Shown: piece after piece, positions 53,500-63,915 of the stretch | Position numbering within the stretch: position 1 is the stretch's first letter | How the letters are laid out: each line of letters starts with the position of its first letter | Origin: Saprospiraceae bacterium | GTDB lineage: Bacteria; Bacteroidota; Bacteroidia; Chitinophagales; Saprospiraceae | Length of the DNA stretch: 64,000 bases | Direction: 5' to 3' | NCBI GenBank assembly: GCA_018057925.1 | Contig: JAGPCT010000014.1 | Location: 1 to 64,000 of the forward strand | Position numbers and translations under genes: made by a program | The notes under the pieces: model-generated | What the model was told of the DNA's origin: nothing | Databases searched by the model: none | Seen by the model: the letters and a program-made list of their open reading frames with translations, nothing else

Positions 53500-55155
53500 A
53501 TGCACGAAAAAATTTGGTTAAATAATTATCCACATAATATCCCACATGAAGTTGATTTTTCTAAATTCCCCAATTTAAATTCATATCTGCATAGTATATT
53601 AAAAAAGTTTGGAGATAATGTTGCTTTTATCAGTATGGATAAAAAGCTTACATACAGCCAATTGGATAAAATGGCAGATGAATTCGCAGCCTATTTAGCT
53701 TATAAAGGTCTAAAGCCGGGAGATAGGGTAGCATTGATGATGCCCAACATCCTTCAATATCCGATTGCTCTAATCGGGGCAATGAGGGCTGGAGTAATAG
53801 TTGTTAATACCAATCCGCTTTATACACCCCGTGAAATGAAATTGCAGTTTCAAGATGCCGGTGTGACGGCTATTGTCATTGCAGAGAATTTTGCCAATAA
53901 CCTTCAACAGATTATTGATGAGACGGAAATTAAGCATGTAGTATTGTGTTCGATAGGTGGATTGTTGGGGGGATTAAAAGGGACGATTGTCAATTTCGTT
54001 ATTAGGAAAATTAAAAAAATGATTCCTTCGTACAGCCTTCCCGATGCTGTACGCTTTAAGGCTGCATTGAATATCGGTCGGGGGAAGCCTGTACCCAATC
54101 ATCAATCAGCTCAAAACGATACTGTAATTTTACAATATACCGGCGGCACAACAGGTGTTGCTAAAGGAGCAATGCTTACCAATCAGAACTTACTTGCCAA
54201 TATGGAACAAGTGAAGTCAATATTTCTTTCTCAACTAAAAGAAAAAGAAGAAGTTGGACTTTGCCCATTGCCGTTGTATCATATATTTGCATTCACTGTA
54301 AATTGTTTGGTACTTACTTCATTAGGTTGCCCATCTGTATTGATAGTAAATCCAAGAGATATCCCTTCTGTTGTTAAAGATTGGAAAAAGTATAATCCCT
54401 CTATTTTTCCCGCTGTCAATACATTGTTTAATGCTTTATTGAACAACGAAAACTTTCAAAAGTTGGACTTTTCCAATCTCAAGATTCCAATTGCCGGTGG
54501 GATGGCTTTGCAGACGTCCGTTGCAGAAAAGTGGGAAAAGGTTACCGGAATTAGGATTATTGAGGGATATGGACTTACAGAGACATCTCCGGTAGCAAGT
54601 GTAAATCCTTTAGATGGAAATGACAGATTAGGCACTATAGGATATCCTGTACCATCTACAGATATGCGAATAGTGAATGACGAAGGTCAAGAGGTGCCAG
54701 TTGGTGAGACAGGAGAAATTCAAATTAAAGGACCACAAGTCATGAAGGGGTATTTTAATAAAGTGGAAGAAACGGAGAAGGTATTGAAAGAAGGGTGGTT
54801 TAGTTCAGGTGATATCGGATTGATGGAAGAGGATGGCTATTTTAAGATAGTGGATCGAAAAAAAGACATGATATTGGTTTCCGGATTTAATGTGTTTCCC
54901 AATGAAGTCGAAGAGGTGGCAACATTGTGTGATAAAGTATTAGAAGCAGCAGCAGTTGGATTTCCGGATGAAAAGAGCGGCGAGCATGTAAAATTATTTG
55001 TTGTAAAAAAAGATCCATCTTTGACCAAAGAAGAGTTGATGGAACACTTAAAATTAAACTTAACCAATTATAAAAGACCCAAAGAAATAGAATTCCGTAC
55101 AGAATTGCCGAAGTCTAATGTCGGAAAAATCTTACGTCGTGAACTAAGAAAATAA
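53500..55155 (+). CDS. fadD: Long-chain fatty acid-CoA ligase
   Basis: An adenylate-forming enzyme of about 551 residues that activates fatty acids with ATP and CoA. The AMP-binding motif is YTGGTTGVAKGAM (about 212-224), then GYGLTETSP (about 363), the hinge region DRKKDMILVSGFNVFPNEVEE (about 449) and the A10 lysine in PKSNVGKILRRELRK near the end. The frame is open from a TTG at 53491, but the ATG at 53500 (MHEKIWLNNYP) is the family-like start. A good promoter lies upstream. Single gene followed by the metalloprotease gene. Confidence 0.9.
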   Translation: MHEKIWLNNYPHNIPHEVDFSKFPNLNSYLHSILKKFGDNVAFISMDKKLTYSQLDKMADEFAAYLAYKGLKPGDRVALMMPNILQYPIALIGAMRAGVIVVNTNPLYTPREMKLQFQDAGVTAIVIAENFANNLQQIIDETEIKHVVLCSIGGLLGGLKGTIVNFVIRKIKKMIPSYSLPDAVRFKAALNIGRGKPVPNHQSAQNDTVILQYTGGTTGVAKGAMLTNQNLLANMEQVKSIFLSQLKEKEEVGLCPLPLYHIFAFTVNCLVLTSLGCPSVLIVNPRDIPSVVKDWKKYNPSIFPAVNTLFNALLNNENFQKLDFSNLKIPIAGGMALQTSVAEKWEKVTGIRIIEGYGLTETSPVASVNPLDGNDRLGTIGYPVPSTDMRIVNDEGQEVPVGETGEIQIKGPQVMKGYFNKVEETEKVLKEGWFSSGDIGLMEEDGYFKIVDRKKDMILVSGFNVFPNEVEEVATLCDKVLEAAAVGFPDEKSGEHVKLFVVKKDPSLTKEELMEHLKLNLTNYKRPKEIEFRTELPKSNVGKILRRELRK

Positions 55156-55223
55156 CAAAAGCGGTATATAAGCAACCTTTCACTAAAATATTGTATTGTA
55201 TTTAATCTAATTAAAATCAACGA

Positions 55224-58200
55224 ATGAGGCTGTTTTTATTTTTAAATTTATTTTTAATTTTCGGTTTTAACTCCGGTATAGAAGCTCAAAATAAAATAAA
55301 ACGAGAGCTGGAAATACAGAAAACTATGTATGATGTTTCAGAATATTATGTAGTTAATAAGAAATTTTCACGACAGGATGCAACATTGAAAAATATACAT
55401 AAAGAAGGGGATGCTCTTTTTTTTGGCGTTAGTAAAGATGCCATTCATGGAATATTAGAAAATCAACCTGAATTGCTGATGCTAACTGTTCCTTATGGTA
55501 CTGAAGGTAAGACTTTTACTTTGTTTATGTATAATAAGCAACCCTACACTAAATCTGCTATAGTAACCACTAATACCGGTAAAAAATATGCCATGAATAA
55601 AGGTGCATTTTATCGTGGAGTAGTGGCTGGCATTGACAAAAGCTTGGTTGCTATTAGTTTCTTTGATGGCGAAATGAATGGTGTTATTTCAACCGATGAA
55701 GGTCAATTTGATGTAGGCAAAATAGATAAGGGCGATGTGCATGTTATTTATCAGTCTTCTACGATGGCATATAATTTTAATTATAAATGTGGCGTCATAG
55801 ATTCCGATGAAATAAATATAGACGATAATGTTGGATTAGAACAACGAGGTGCTAACGATTGCGTCAACATTTATTTTGAAACCTCCTATTCAATTTACCA
55901 AAATAAGGGAAGTGTATCAGCAGTTCAAAATTATGTCAATGGATTTTTTAATGTAGTATCGACACTATACGATAATGAGGATGTTAATGTAGCCATTTCA
56001 GAAATTAATGTTTGGACTTCAAGTGATCCTTTTCCAACGAGTAGCTCTAATGCGGCATTGGACTATTATACAGATTACAGAACCAATTTTAACGGAAACA
56101 TTGCCCAGTTATTAGCTAAAACAAGCAACAACAATGGTGGCATAGCTTGGCTGGACGTATTATGCAGTAATAATTACAAACATAGTTATTCAGATATTTC
56201 TATGTCATACAGCAACTTCCCAAATTATTCGTGGACAGTTGAAGTGGTGACACATGAGTTGGGACATAATATTGGTTCTAATCATACGCATTGGTGTGGA
56301 TGGCCGGGTGGAGCAATAGACAATTGTTATACAACCGAAGGGAGTTGTAGTCAAGGCCCACCACCTACAAATGGTGGAACAATCATGAGTTATTGTCACT
56401 TAACTAATTATGGAATAAATTTTAACAATGGCTTTGGTCCTCTGCCGGGTAATAAGATTCGTCAAAAAGTATCTCAGGCTAACTGTTTGTCTGGATGTGC
56501 CGGCCAGTGTCCTACCTTTGTATTGACAGCTAATGTACAGAATGCAACTTGTAATAATGGTCACAATGGTCAAATCATTTTAAATGAGCCGACAGAAGGA
56601 ACAGCACCATATACCTACACTTGGTCTAATGGTGCAACTTCCAAGGATATATTAAACCTTGTAGCCGGTACTTACACAGTATCTATTCTGGATGCTGCCG
56701 GATGTCCGGGAGAAGCATCATTTACAGTTACAGAGCCAACTGCAATTGAAATTCAAGGTAATGTCACCGATGCTACTTGTTTTGGAAACTCTAATGGATT
56801 AATTATTGCTTCTGCAAATGGTGGAACACCCGGTTACAATTATACTTGGAATACAGGTGCGAGTTCTGCTGTTTTAGCAAACGTTCCTGCCGGAACATAC
56901 ACGGTTACAGTAACTGATGCCAATTTCTGTTTTAAATCAAATGTATTTATTGTAAGTCAACCACCCGAATTATTTCTTACTGAAACAATATCTGAAATTT
57001 CCTGCAATGGCTCTAACAATGGTGCTATAGTTGCTAACGCTAATGGAGGCACACCGGGCTATTTTTACTTGTGGGAAAATGGATCTAATGATCCTATTAG
57101 GACGAATTTAGGTCCGGGTAACTATGTAATGACATTAACGGATGCTAATAACTGTACGGTTAATAAGACATATACGTTTATTGAACCTTCACAGTTAGTT
57201 GGACAGGTTACCACGACCAAGACAACCAATCCTTCTACAGCAGATGGTACTGCAGAAGCAGTAATCAATGGTGGTAGTCCTAATTATTCCTATTTGTGGT
57301 CTAATGGCGCTGTTGGTAAAAAGATAACCGGTTTAGCTGTGGGTAGCTATTCGGTTACCATAACGGATTCACATAATTGTGAATTGATATTGAACTTTTC
57401 CATAGAATCAACAGAATGTAAGTTAAAAGTCGAAACTGTTAAAACAGATGTGTCGTGTTATGGCGCACAGGATGGGGTAGCGATAGCCAATATCACAGAT
57501 CATACCGGAAACTATACATATCTTTGGTCTAATGGTGGAACAAGCCAATCGATTTCTAATTTGGCTGCAGGCATTTATACCGTAACAGTTACAGATGCTG
57601 TATGCAATGTAGTCAAATCCGTAACAATTAATGCTCCAAATTCTATTTTAGTTGTTCCGACATTTGTTTTACCTACATGTTCTAATAGCAATGGCTCTAT
57701 TGATTTAGAGGTAAGTGGAGGCTTTCCAAGTTATAGCTATGCTTGGTCTAATGGTTCAACATCTCAAAGTATATCTGGATTGTCAGCCGGATCATATACG
57801 GTTACAATAACTGATTCACATCAGTGTAGTAGTAGTGCGACCTATCAGCTAAATGCAGTTGATAATCAACCTCCAGTTGCGACTAATTCCAATATTAATA
57901 TTTACCTTGATTCTGAAGGAAATGCAAATTTAAATTGGGTTATTCCGACCGATTTATTTACCGATAACTGTGGTATGGCATTATTAAGTTTAGATAAATT
58001 GCTATTCAATTGTAATAGTCTCGGTTCAAATTCTGTTGTCGCAATCGGAACGGATAATGCTGGTAATGCAACTCAATCTATTATAACTGTTGTAGTTCAC
58101 GATACAATAGCACCTAATCTACAATGTCCTAAAAGCTTTAAACATGGGCTTTGCCAAGGAAGCCCTAGTTGGGAGACTCCTACAGCAACTGATAATTGCC

Positions 58201-59063
58201 ACATAAGTTCTATCACCCAAACACAAGGTTATAGCTCTGGAACAGTTTTCCCAATAGGCGTTACCACGATAGCTTATGAAGTGATAGATCAATCCGGTAA
58301 CAAAAGTACTTGCAGTTTTACGATTACAGTAACAGAAGGTTTAACAGTTAAATTAACAGCCAAAGATATGACTTGTAATAATGTACCTAATGGAAGTGCA
58401 ACGGTCGATACAGTTGGTTTAATCAAGCCTTTTTCAATATTGTGGAGCAATGGAGCGGCAACGCCAACTATTTCTAATTTAAATGCCGGCCAATACATGG
58501 TAACAGTATCTGATGGTAATGGATGCATGTCTTCCGATACATTTAATATTGTCAATCCTCCTCAAATAGAAATGGAATTGGTATCAGTTATTCAGGCTTC
58601 TTCCAATCAAGCTAATGATGGCGCCATCAATATAGATGTAAAAGGTGGAACACCCGGATATACTTTTGAGTGGTCTAAGGCTGGAAAAGTAATATCTACA
58701 GATCAGAATCCTTCTAATTTGGCACCGGGCGTATATACAGTAAAAATTATAGATAAAAATGGATGTGTTGTAATAGGGAATGAGATTACAGTTGATATTG
58801 TTTCAGCAGTAAATGGTTGGACTAAAGCACCAATAACCATTTACCCAAATCCGTCAAATGGAATTTTCACTATTAAATCAGCTGATTTAGAAGGTAGTAT
58901 CCTCACTATTTATAATGTTTTAGGTAAAATTGAATTGACATCAAAGATTAAACAGAAGAATTCTATTCAATTGGATATGAATCATTTATATAATGGAAGT
59001 TATTTATTGAAAATAGAAGGTAATCATCAAACATTTATGACTAAACTTGTCATACAACACTAA
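55224..59063 (+). CDS. Secreted reprolysin-like metalloprotease with SprB repeats and T9SS type A domain
   Basis: A 1279-residue exported protein. Signal peptide about 1-22 (ending GIEAQ). A propeptide-like region (to about 200) is followed by a zinc metalloprotease domain (about 210-430) of the reprolysin/adamalysin type, with HELGHNIGSNH at residues 344-354 and the Met-turn region in GGTIMSYCHL. The rest holds about six or seven SprB-type repeats in tandem (pattern ATCNN-G-...-YTYTWSNG-...-AGTYTVSI-D-x-x-G-C), each about 75-80 residues, with two HYR-like modules (about 885-1030). The end (from about 1203, IYPNPSNGIFTIKS ... GSYLLKIEG) is a T9SS type A domain. It is expected at the surface or secreted. 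SprB repeats are known from the gliding adhesin of flavobacteria. Confidence 0.88.
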   Translation: MRLFLFLNLFLIFGFNSGIEAQNKIKRELEIQKTMYDVSEYYVVNKKFSRQDATLKNIHKEGDALFFGVSKDAIHGILENQPELLMLTVPYGTEGKTFTLFMYNKQPYTKSAIVTTNTGKKYAMNKGAFYRGVVAGIDKSLVAISFFDGEMNGVISTDEGQFDVGKIDKGDVHVIYQSSTMAYNFNYKCGVIDSDEINIDDNVGLEQRGANDCVNIYFETSYSIYQNKGSVSAVQNYVNGFFNVVSTLYDNEDVNVAISEINVWTSSDPFPTSSSNAALDYYTDYRTNFNGNIAQLLAKTSNNNGGIAWLDVLCSNNYKHSYSDISMSYSNFPNYSWTVEVVTHELGHNIGSNHTHWCGWPGGAIDNCYTTEGSCSQGPPPTNGGTIMSYCHLTNYGINFNNGFGPLPGNKIRQKVSQANCLSGCAGQCPTFVLTANVQNATCNNGHNGQIILNEPTEGTAPYTYTWSNGATSKDILNLVAGTYTVSILDAAGCPGEASFTVTEPTAIEIQGNVTDATCFGNSNGLIIASANGGTPGYNYTWNTGASSAVLANVPAGTYTVTVTDANFCFKSNVFIVSQPPELFLTETISEISCNGSNNGAIVANANGGTPGYFYLWENGSNDPIRTNLGPGNYVMTLTDANNCTVNKTYTFIEPSQLVGQVTTTKTTNPSTADGTAEAVINGGSPNYSYLWSNGAVGKKITGLAVGSYSVTITDSHNCELILNFSIESTECKLKVETVKTDVSCYGAQDGVAIANITDHTGNYTYLWSNGGTSQSISNLAAGIYTVTVTDAVCNVVKSVTINAPNSILVVPTFVLPTCSNSNGSIDLEVSGGFPSYSYAWSNGSTSQSISGLSAGSYTVTITDSHQCSSSATYQLNAVDNQPPVATNSNINIYLDSEGNANLNWVIPTDLFTDNCGMALLSLDKLLFNCNSLGSNSVVAIGTDNAGNATQSIITVVVHDTIAPNLQCPKSFKHGLCQGSPSWETPTATDNCHISSITQTQGYSSGTVFPIGVTTIAYEVIDQSGNKSTCSFTITVTEGLTVKLTAKDMTCNNVPNGSATVDTVGLIKPFSILWSNGAATPTISNLNAGQYMVTVSDGNGCMSSDTFNIVNPPQIEMELVSVIQASSNQANDGAINIDVKGGTPGYTFEWSKAGKVISTDQNPSNLAPGVYTVKIIDKNGCVVIGNEITVDIVSAVNGWTKAPITIYPNPSNGIFTIKSADLEGSILTIYNVLGKIELTSKIKQKNSIQLDMNHLYNGSYLLKIEGNHQTFMTKLVIQH

Positions 59064-59080
59064 GAAAATAAAAGTTCAAT

Positions 59081-59118
59081 GGCTGATCATCAACTATTTT
59101 GGTGGTCAGCCTTTATTT
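59081..59118 (+). terminator. Terminator after the metalloprotease gene
   Basis: GGCTGATCA (59081-59089) pairs with TGGTCAGCC (59103-59111), one G-U pair, followed by TTTATTTAA. Confidence 0.6.
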
Positions 59119-59261
59119 AATTAATGAATAATGTTTTGATTGCTCGATAAGGATTGTATTAGTATTGATTTGTTTTACTCTTAAGATAAATTATAAGCAA
59201 TTGATAATTAATAGGATAAAAAAAATAATTAGGAAATAATAGTTTGTGTCAAAATATTTTG

Positions 59262-59269
59262 TACTTTTG
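59262..59269 (+). promoter_or_regulatory. -7 box (TACTTTTG) of rpsA
   Basis: TACTTTTG fits TAnnTTTG and is 42 nt before the rpsA ATG. A TTG lies 15 nt upstream, shorter than usual. Confidence 0.5.
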
Positions 59270-59311
59270 CGGCGCTAAAATTATTGTTTAACCTTTAAAA
59301 ATTTGGATTCC

Positions 59312-61273
59312 ATGTCAGAAAATGAGAATCTACTTCAAGAAACGCCCGAAAACACTCCTCAAGTTAAGACTGCTCATGACGCATTTGATTGGTCAATAAG
59401 CAAAAAAAATCACATTGAATATCCTGCTGAACAAGCACAGAAGTATTTGGAAGAATACGAAAAGACTTTAACGTCGATTAAGGATAATGAAATAGTGAAA
59501 GGTCTTGTGAAAGCGATTAGCGGAGGTGACGTCGTTTTGGACATTAACTATAAGTCAGATGGTATTATCTCCCTTTCAGAATTTAGAGATACACCGGATT
59601 TAAAAATCGGTGACTATATTGATGTATATGTTGAGAATCAAGAAGATGCAAGAGGCCAATTAGTTCTTTCAAGAAAGAAGGCTAAGTTGTTAATTGCATG
59701 GGATACTATTGTTGATTCATTTAATAATGGAACCATCATTAAGGGTCTTGTAATTTCTAAGACAAAAGGTGGATTGATTGTTGACGCATATGGTTTAGAA
59801 ACATTCTTACCTGGCTCACAAATAGATATCAAGCCTATTATTGATTATGATGCTTATGTAGGAAAGACTATGGAGTTTAAGGTTGTTAAAATAAATGAAA
59901 CAATCAAAAACGCAGTCGTATCCCATAAAGCTTTAATTGAAAGTGATATTGCAGAACAAAGAGAACAAATAATTGCAGGTCTTGAAAAAGGTCAAGTTCT
60001 AGAAGGTGTTGTTAAAAACATTACTGACTTTGGTGCATTCATGGATCTTGGAGGTGTTGATGGATTATTATATATTACTGACATCAGTTGGGGTAGAATT
60101 AATCATCCGGAAGAAGTGCTGCAGATCAATGATAAGATCAACGTTGTTGTATTAGACTTTGATGAAAACAAAAAGAGAATTTCACTCGGCTTGAAGCAAC
60201 TTACGCCTCATCCATGGGAAGTTTTAGGTATGGATATCGCTGAGGGGTCTATTGTAAAAGGAAAAATCGTCAACGTTGAAGATTATGGCGCATTCTTGGA
60301 AGTAAGTCCGGGTGTTGAAGGTTTGATTCACGTTACTGAAGTTTCATGGAGTAATCAACCTGTTGCTGCCCGTGAATTCTTTAAGATTGATCAAGAGTTT
60401 GAAGCAAAAGTTGTGACTATCGATCGTGATGAGCGTAAAATGTCATTAAGCTTGAAGCAACTTCAAGAAGATCCATGGAATGAAATTGAAGAAAAATATC
60501 CTGTAAATAGCCGCCACACTGGAATAGTTAAGAATTTGACTCCTTATGGTGTATTTGTAGAAATATCAAATGGCATCGGTGGAATGGTTCACATATCAGA
60601 TCTTTCATGGACTAAACGATATTCACATCCTTCTGAGTTTACTAAGGTGGGTGATGAAATAGAAGTTGTAATCATGGAAATAGATAAGACAAACAGAAAG
60701 TTGTCGCTGAGCCACAAACAAATTGAAGAAAATCCTTGGGATGCCTTTGAATCAGTGTTCCCAATTGGGTCTTATCACGAAGCAACTGTTGTGAGACGTG
60801 ATGATAAAGGAGCTACAGTTCAATTGCCTTATGGATTAGAAGCATTTGCACCTATTAAGCACTTGAAGAAAGAAGATGGTTCAACTGCTGAATTAGATGA
60901 AACATTGACAGTAAAAGTTATCGAGTTCAATCGTGATGATAAGCGTATTTTAGTATCTCACCAAAGATATTTGGAAGATATCAAGAAGGAAGCTGATAAT
61001 TTGATTAAGCGCGATAAAGACACAGCTGAAAATGAGACAAAAACGGCTATCAAGAACCAACAGTCTAAAATAGAAAAAACTACTTTGGGCGATATTGATG
61101 CTTTCTCTCAGTTGAAGCAACAATTTGATGAAGCAGGTGAAAAGAAAGCTGAAGAAGCTAAAGCAAAATTGGCTGCTAAAGAGACAAAGACAACTGCTAA
61201 AGCAAAGAAAGCTGATAAAGAAGATGTGAATGAAGCTGAAACAACTGCTGAAGAAACTTCTGACGAAGCATAA
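59312..61273 (+). CDS. rpsA: 30S ribosomal protein S1
   Basis: A protein of about 653 residues with six S1 RNA-binding domains, at about 65-130, 150-212, 230-295, 315-385, 402-470 and 488-550. Domains 3-6 show the typical F/Y-G-x-F/A-V-x-x-x-x-x-x-G-L-x-H/Y-I-S/T-D pattern (for example GVVKNITDFGAFMDLGGVDG). The C-terminal tail (about 580-653) is rich in Lys, Glu and Ala, a common feature in Bacteroidota S1. The ATG at 59312 gives MSENENLL; a TTG three codons earlier is open in frame but is unlikely. S1 unwinds and holds mRNA on the 30S subunit, and matters here since SD sequences are rare. Confidence 0.95.
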   Translation: MSENENLLQETPENTPQVKTAHDAFDWSISKKNHIEYPAEQAQKYLEEYEKTLTSIKDNEIVKGLVKAISGGDVVLDINYKSDGIISLSEFRDTPDLKIGDYIDVYVENQEDARGQLVLSRKKAKLLIAWDTIVDSFNNGTIIKGLVISKTKGGLIVDAYGLETFLPGSQIDIKPIIDYDAYVGKTMEFKVVKINETIKNAVVSHKALIESDIAEQREQIIAGLEKGQVLEGVVKNITDFGAFMDLGGVDGLLYITDISWGRINHPEEVLQINDKINVVVLDFDENKKRISLGLKQLTPHPWEVLGMDIAEGSIVKGKIVNVEDYGAFLEVSPGVEGLIHVTEVSWSNQPVAAREFFKIDQEFEAKVVTIDRDERKMSLSLKQLQEDPWNEIEEKYPVNSRHTGIVKNLTPYGVFVEISNGIGGMVHISDLSWTKRYSHPSEFTKVGDEIEVVIMEIDKTNRKLSLSHKQIEENPWDAFESVFPIGSYHEATVVRRDDKGATVQLPYGLEAFAPIKHLKKEDGSTAELDETLTVKVIEFNRDDKRILVSHQRYLEDIKKEADNLIKRDKDTAENETKTAIKNQQSKIEKTTLGDIDAFSQLKQQFDEAGEKKAEEAKAKLAAKETKTTAKAKKADKEDVNEAETTAEETSDEA

Positions 61274-61312
61274 TTTGAATGATTGATGCATAGTTAATTA
61301 TGCAATGAATAT

Positions 61313-61348
61313 ACCGTGTTTTGGAAATTTCTGAAACACGGTTTTTTT
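61313..61348 (+). terminator. Terminator after rpsA
   Basis: ACCGTGTTT (61313-61321) and AAACACGGT (61334-61342) form a 9-bp stem followed by TTTTTT. Confidence 0.85.
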
Positions 61349-61445
61349 ATGCAGATAATATTTTTAGCTTTCGTTTCAGCCATTATCCCGTATATTTACA
61401 CTTCATTTTATATTCGTTTTTAAAAGAAGAACCTCATATTAATAG

Positions 61446-63887
61446 ATGGTAAATAATAAATTCATTAGTTTCCTTAAACCTTATATTCAAAGTATTCGAA
61501 AAATAGGGGGTAATATAGATAATTACTTAGCTAATCATTCGATTATAAATATATTGTTTAAGAGCGGAATGAGTATCCTTATAACATGTCTAATGTGCTT
61601 GTTTTTACTCATTTTTGCCGCTAGGATTGGCTTTTTTGGAGGCATGCCCTCTGATGAAGAATTGGCAGAGATAAGCAATCCTGAAGGAACTGAATTGTAT
61701 GCCGATGATGGGACTACCATAATTGGTCGGTATTATATAGAGAATAGAACGAATACAACTTTTGATTCTCTTCCGAAGAACTTGATTCACGCATTGATAG
61801 CTACCGAAGATATACGGTATTATGAACATAATGGAATCGATTGGAAATCTTGGTTCCGGGTTTTGTTTAAAACCGTTTTAATGAAAGAAAGCTCATCAGG
61901 TGGAGGGAGTACAATAAGTCAACAGTTGGCAAAAAATTTATTTAAAAGACGCACCTATTGGAGAGGAACGACTCTAATAAATAAGATAAGGGAAATAATC
62001 ATTGCCCAAAGACTCGAAAAAATGTATTCCAAGGAAAAATTACTGACTATGTATTTTAATACAGTTTCTTTTGGTGGTAATGTTTTTGGAATAGATATAG
62101 CTGCAAAGCAGTATTTTAGTACAACGCCAATACATTTAAAAACAGAAGAAGCGGCTACATTGGTTGGAATGCTCAAGGCAACAACTAAATATAATCCGTT
62201 AAACAACATAGAATTAGCTCAAAAACGGCGTAATACCGTTTTGACTAAAATGGAAAGGTATGGTTATATTACTAAATCAGAATTAGATTCTTTTTCAAGA
62301 CTTGATATTAAACTCCATTATGTCAATGAAACACATACGGAGGGTATTGGAACATATTTTAGAGAATTTGCAAGAGTAGATCTGGATAATCAATTGGCAC
62401 ATTTAACCAAAAGCGATGGGTCGAGTTACAATATATATACCGATGGATTGAAAGTATATACCTCAATCAATGTTAGTATGCAAAAGTATGCTGAAACAGC
62501 TGTAGATGAGCAGATGAAAGAACTTCAAGATCTTTATACGCAACAGATGAAGTGGATTAAGCTTCCTTGGAAAGATACCGCATTTTTAAGTAAAGCAATA
62601 ATGAATACGGAACGCTATAAGTATTTAGCAGCGAATAAAATGTCTGCACATTATATTGATAGCGTATTTAATGCACCCCGAGAAATGATGGTTTTTAGCC
62701 CCAAAGGCGAGCAAAAGATGAAACTAAGTCCTAAAGACTCCTTAATTTATTATCTTCAATTTTTATCTTGTGGCTTCCTTGCTGCAGAACCCACCACAGG
62801 CTATATCAAAGCATGGGTCGGTGGTATTGATAATAAGTATTTTCAATATGACCACGTCAAAGCCAAGCGCCATGTCGGTTCCACAATGAAGCCGATTGTA
62901 TATGCAGCAGCTTTAGAAAAAGGATTGGATCCATGTGCATATTATGATAATACACAGAAAACATATCCACAGTATGACAATTGGTCTCCTCGAAATTTTG
63001 AAGGAGGGTATGGTGGGCAATATTCAATGGCCGGAGCATTGGCAAAATCATTGAATTGTGCTACAGTAGATATCATGTTAAAGACTGGGATTGATACAGT
63101 TGTTGACTTTGCGAAAAAATTGGGAATTTCTTCGGCAATTCCCTATGAACCATCCGTCAGCCTTGGAGCTGTTGATATCTCTTTGATTGACATGATTCGT
63201 GCTTATTCAACATTAGTAAATCAAGGCAGGCGCCCTGTCATGAACTATATATTGAAAGTAGTAGATTCTGACGGCAATGTTTTAATTGATAATACTAAGC
63301 CTGATGCACAGAAAGTGGAACAAGTTATGTCCATCGAAAATGCTGATATGATTAGATCTATGATGCAGGGTGTCATAAATCAGGGCACCGGAGGTTCTGT
63401 TAAATGGCGGTATCAAGTTACAGAAGATCTTGCAGGCAAAACCGGCACAAGTCAGGATTGTAGCGATGGTTGGTTTATTGCATCTAATCCAAAGTTAATT
63501 GTTGGAGCATGGGTCGGGGGAGAATTTCCTGAAATCCATCTAAATGGTAACTTTACTGGAGCTTTTACAGCCTTACCCATCGTAGGTAAGTTTTTACACA
63601 GTGTAGAAAAAGATAAAGCTCTATTAGATTATACAAAAGAGAAGTTCCCACCTATTTCAGAAGAAGCAAGGATGAAATTGAATTGTGCCTTTACAAATTA
63701 TGTTGCCGATTCTACTCAGTTAGATTCTATTGCATTAGATTCTTTAGCTGTAGATGACGATGTAGAGGGAATCCATACAAACAGAGGTGATGAATCCTCG
63801 GTAAAAGATACTACTAAGTCAAAGAAGTTCTTTGATAAATTATTTGATCGTAAAAAAAAGAAGACCGATAATCAAGAATCAGAATAA
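61446..63887 (+). CDS. Penicillin-binding protein 1A (glycosyltransferase and transpeptidase)
   Basis: An 813-residue bifunctional class A PBP that polymerises and cross-links peptidoglycan. One N-terminal membrane segment (about 38-60), GT51 domain (about 85-260) with IATEDIRYYEHNGID (catalytic Glu) and GGGSTISQQLAKNLF; transpeptidase domain (about 430-720) with SxxK in VGSTMKPIVY (about 480), SxN in SLN (about 536), and KTGT in LAGKTGTSQD (about 664). Length fits PBP1A. The last 80 residues are charged and low in structure. The following ORF (from 63916) is 29 nt downstream and may be in the same operon. Confidence 0.94.
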   Translation: MVNNKFISFLKPYIQSIRKIGGNIDNYLANHSIINILFKSGMSILITCLMCLFLLIFAARIGFFGGMPSDEELAEISNPEGTELYADDGTTIIGRYYIENRTNTTFDSLPKNLIHALIATEDIRYYEHNGIDWKSWFRVLFKTVLMKESSSGGGSTISQQLAKNLFKRRTYWRGTTLINKIREIIIAQRLEKMYSKEKLLTMYFNTVSFGGNVFGIDIAAKQYFSTTPIHLKTEEAATLVGMLKATTKYNPLNNIELAQKRRNTVLTKMERYGYITKSELDSFSRLDIKLHYVNETHTEGIGTYFREFARVDLDNQLAHLTKSDGSSYNIYTDGLKVYTSINVSMQKYAETAVDEQMKELQDLYTQQMKWIKLPWKDTAFLSKAIMNTERYKYLAANKMSAHYIDSVFNAPREMMVFSPKGEQKMKLSPKDSLIYYLQFLSCGFLAAEPTTGYIKAWVGGIDNKYFQYDHVKAKRHVGSTMKPIVYAAALEKGLDPCAYYDNTQKTYPQYDNWSPRNFEGGYGGQYSMAGALAKSLNCATVDIMLKTGIDTVVDFAKKLGISSAIPYEPSVSLGAVDISLIDMIRAYSTLVNQGRRPVMNYILKVVDSDGNVLIDNTKPDAQKVEQVMSIENADMIRSMMQGVINQGTGGSVKWRYQVTEDLAGKTGTSQDCSDGWFIASNPKLIVGAWVGGEFPEIHLNGNFTGAFTALPIVGKFLHSVEKDKALLDYTKEKFPPISEEARMKLNCAFTNYVADSTQLDSIALDSLAVDDDVEGIHTNRGDESSVKDTTKSKKFFDKLFDRKKKKTDNQESE

Positions 63888-63915
63888 CTGAAACTACAAC
63901 TTAAAAAGATTAGTA

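Noticed and set aside
56520-58800. Tandem DNA repeats that might be a satellite or CRISPR-like array
   Set aside because: The periodicity of about 230 nt is from SprB protein repeats within one reading frame; units differ in DNA sequence and have no constant spacer layout.
60950-61291. Antisense Phe/Ser/Cys-rich frame in the 3' end of rpsA
   Set aside because: It mirrors the Lys/Glu-rich tail of S1 and has no independent support.
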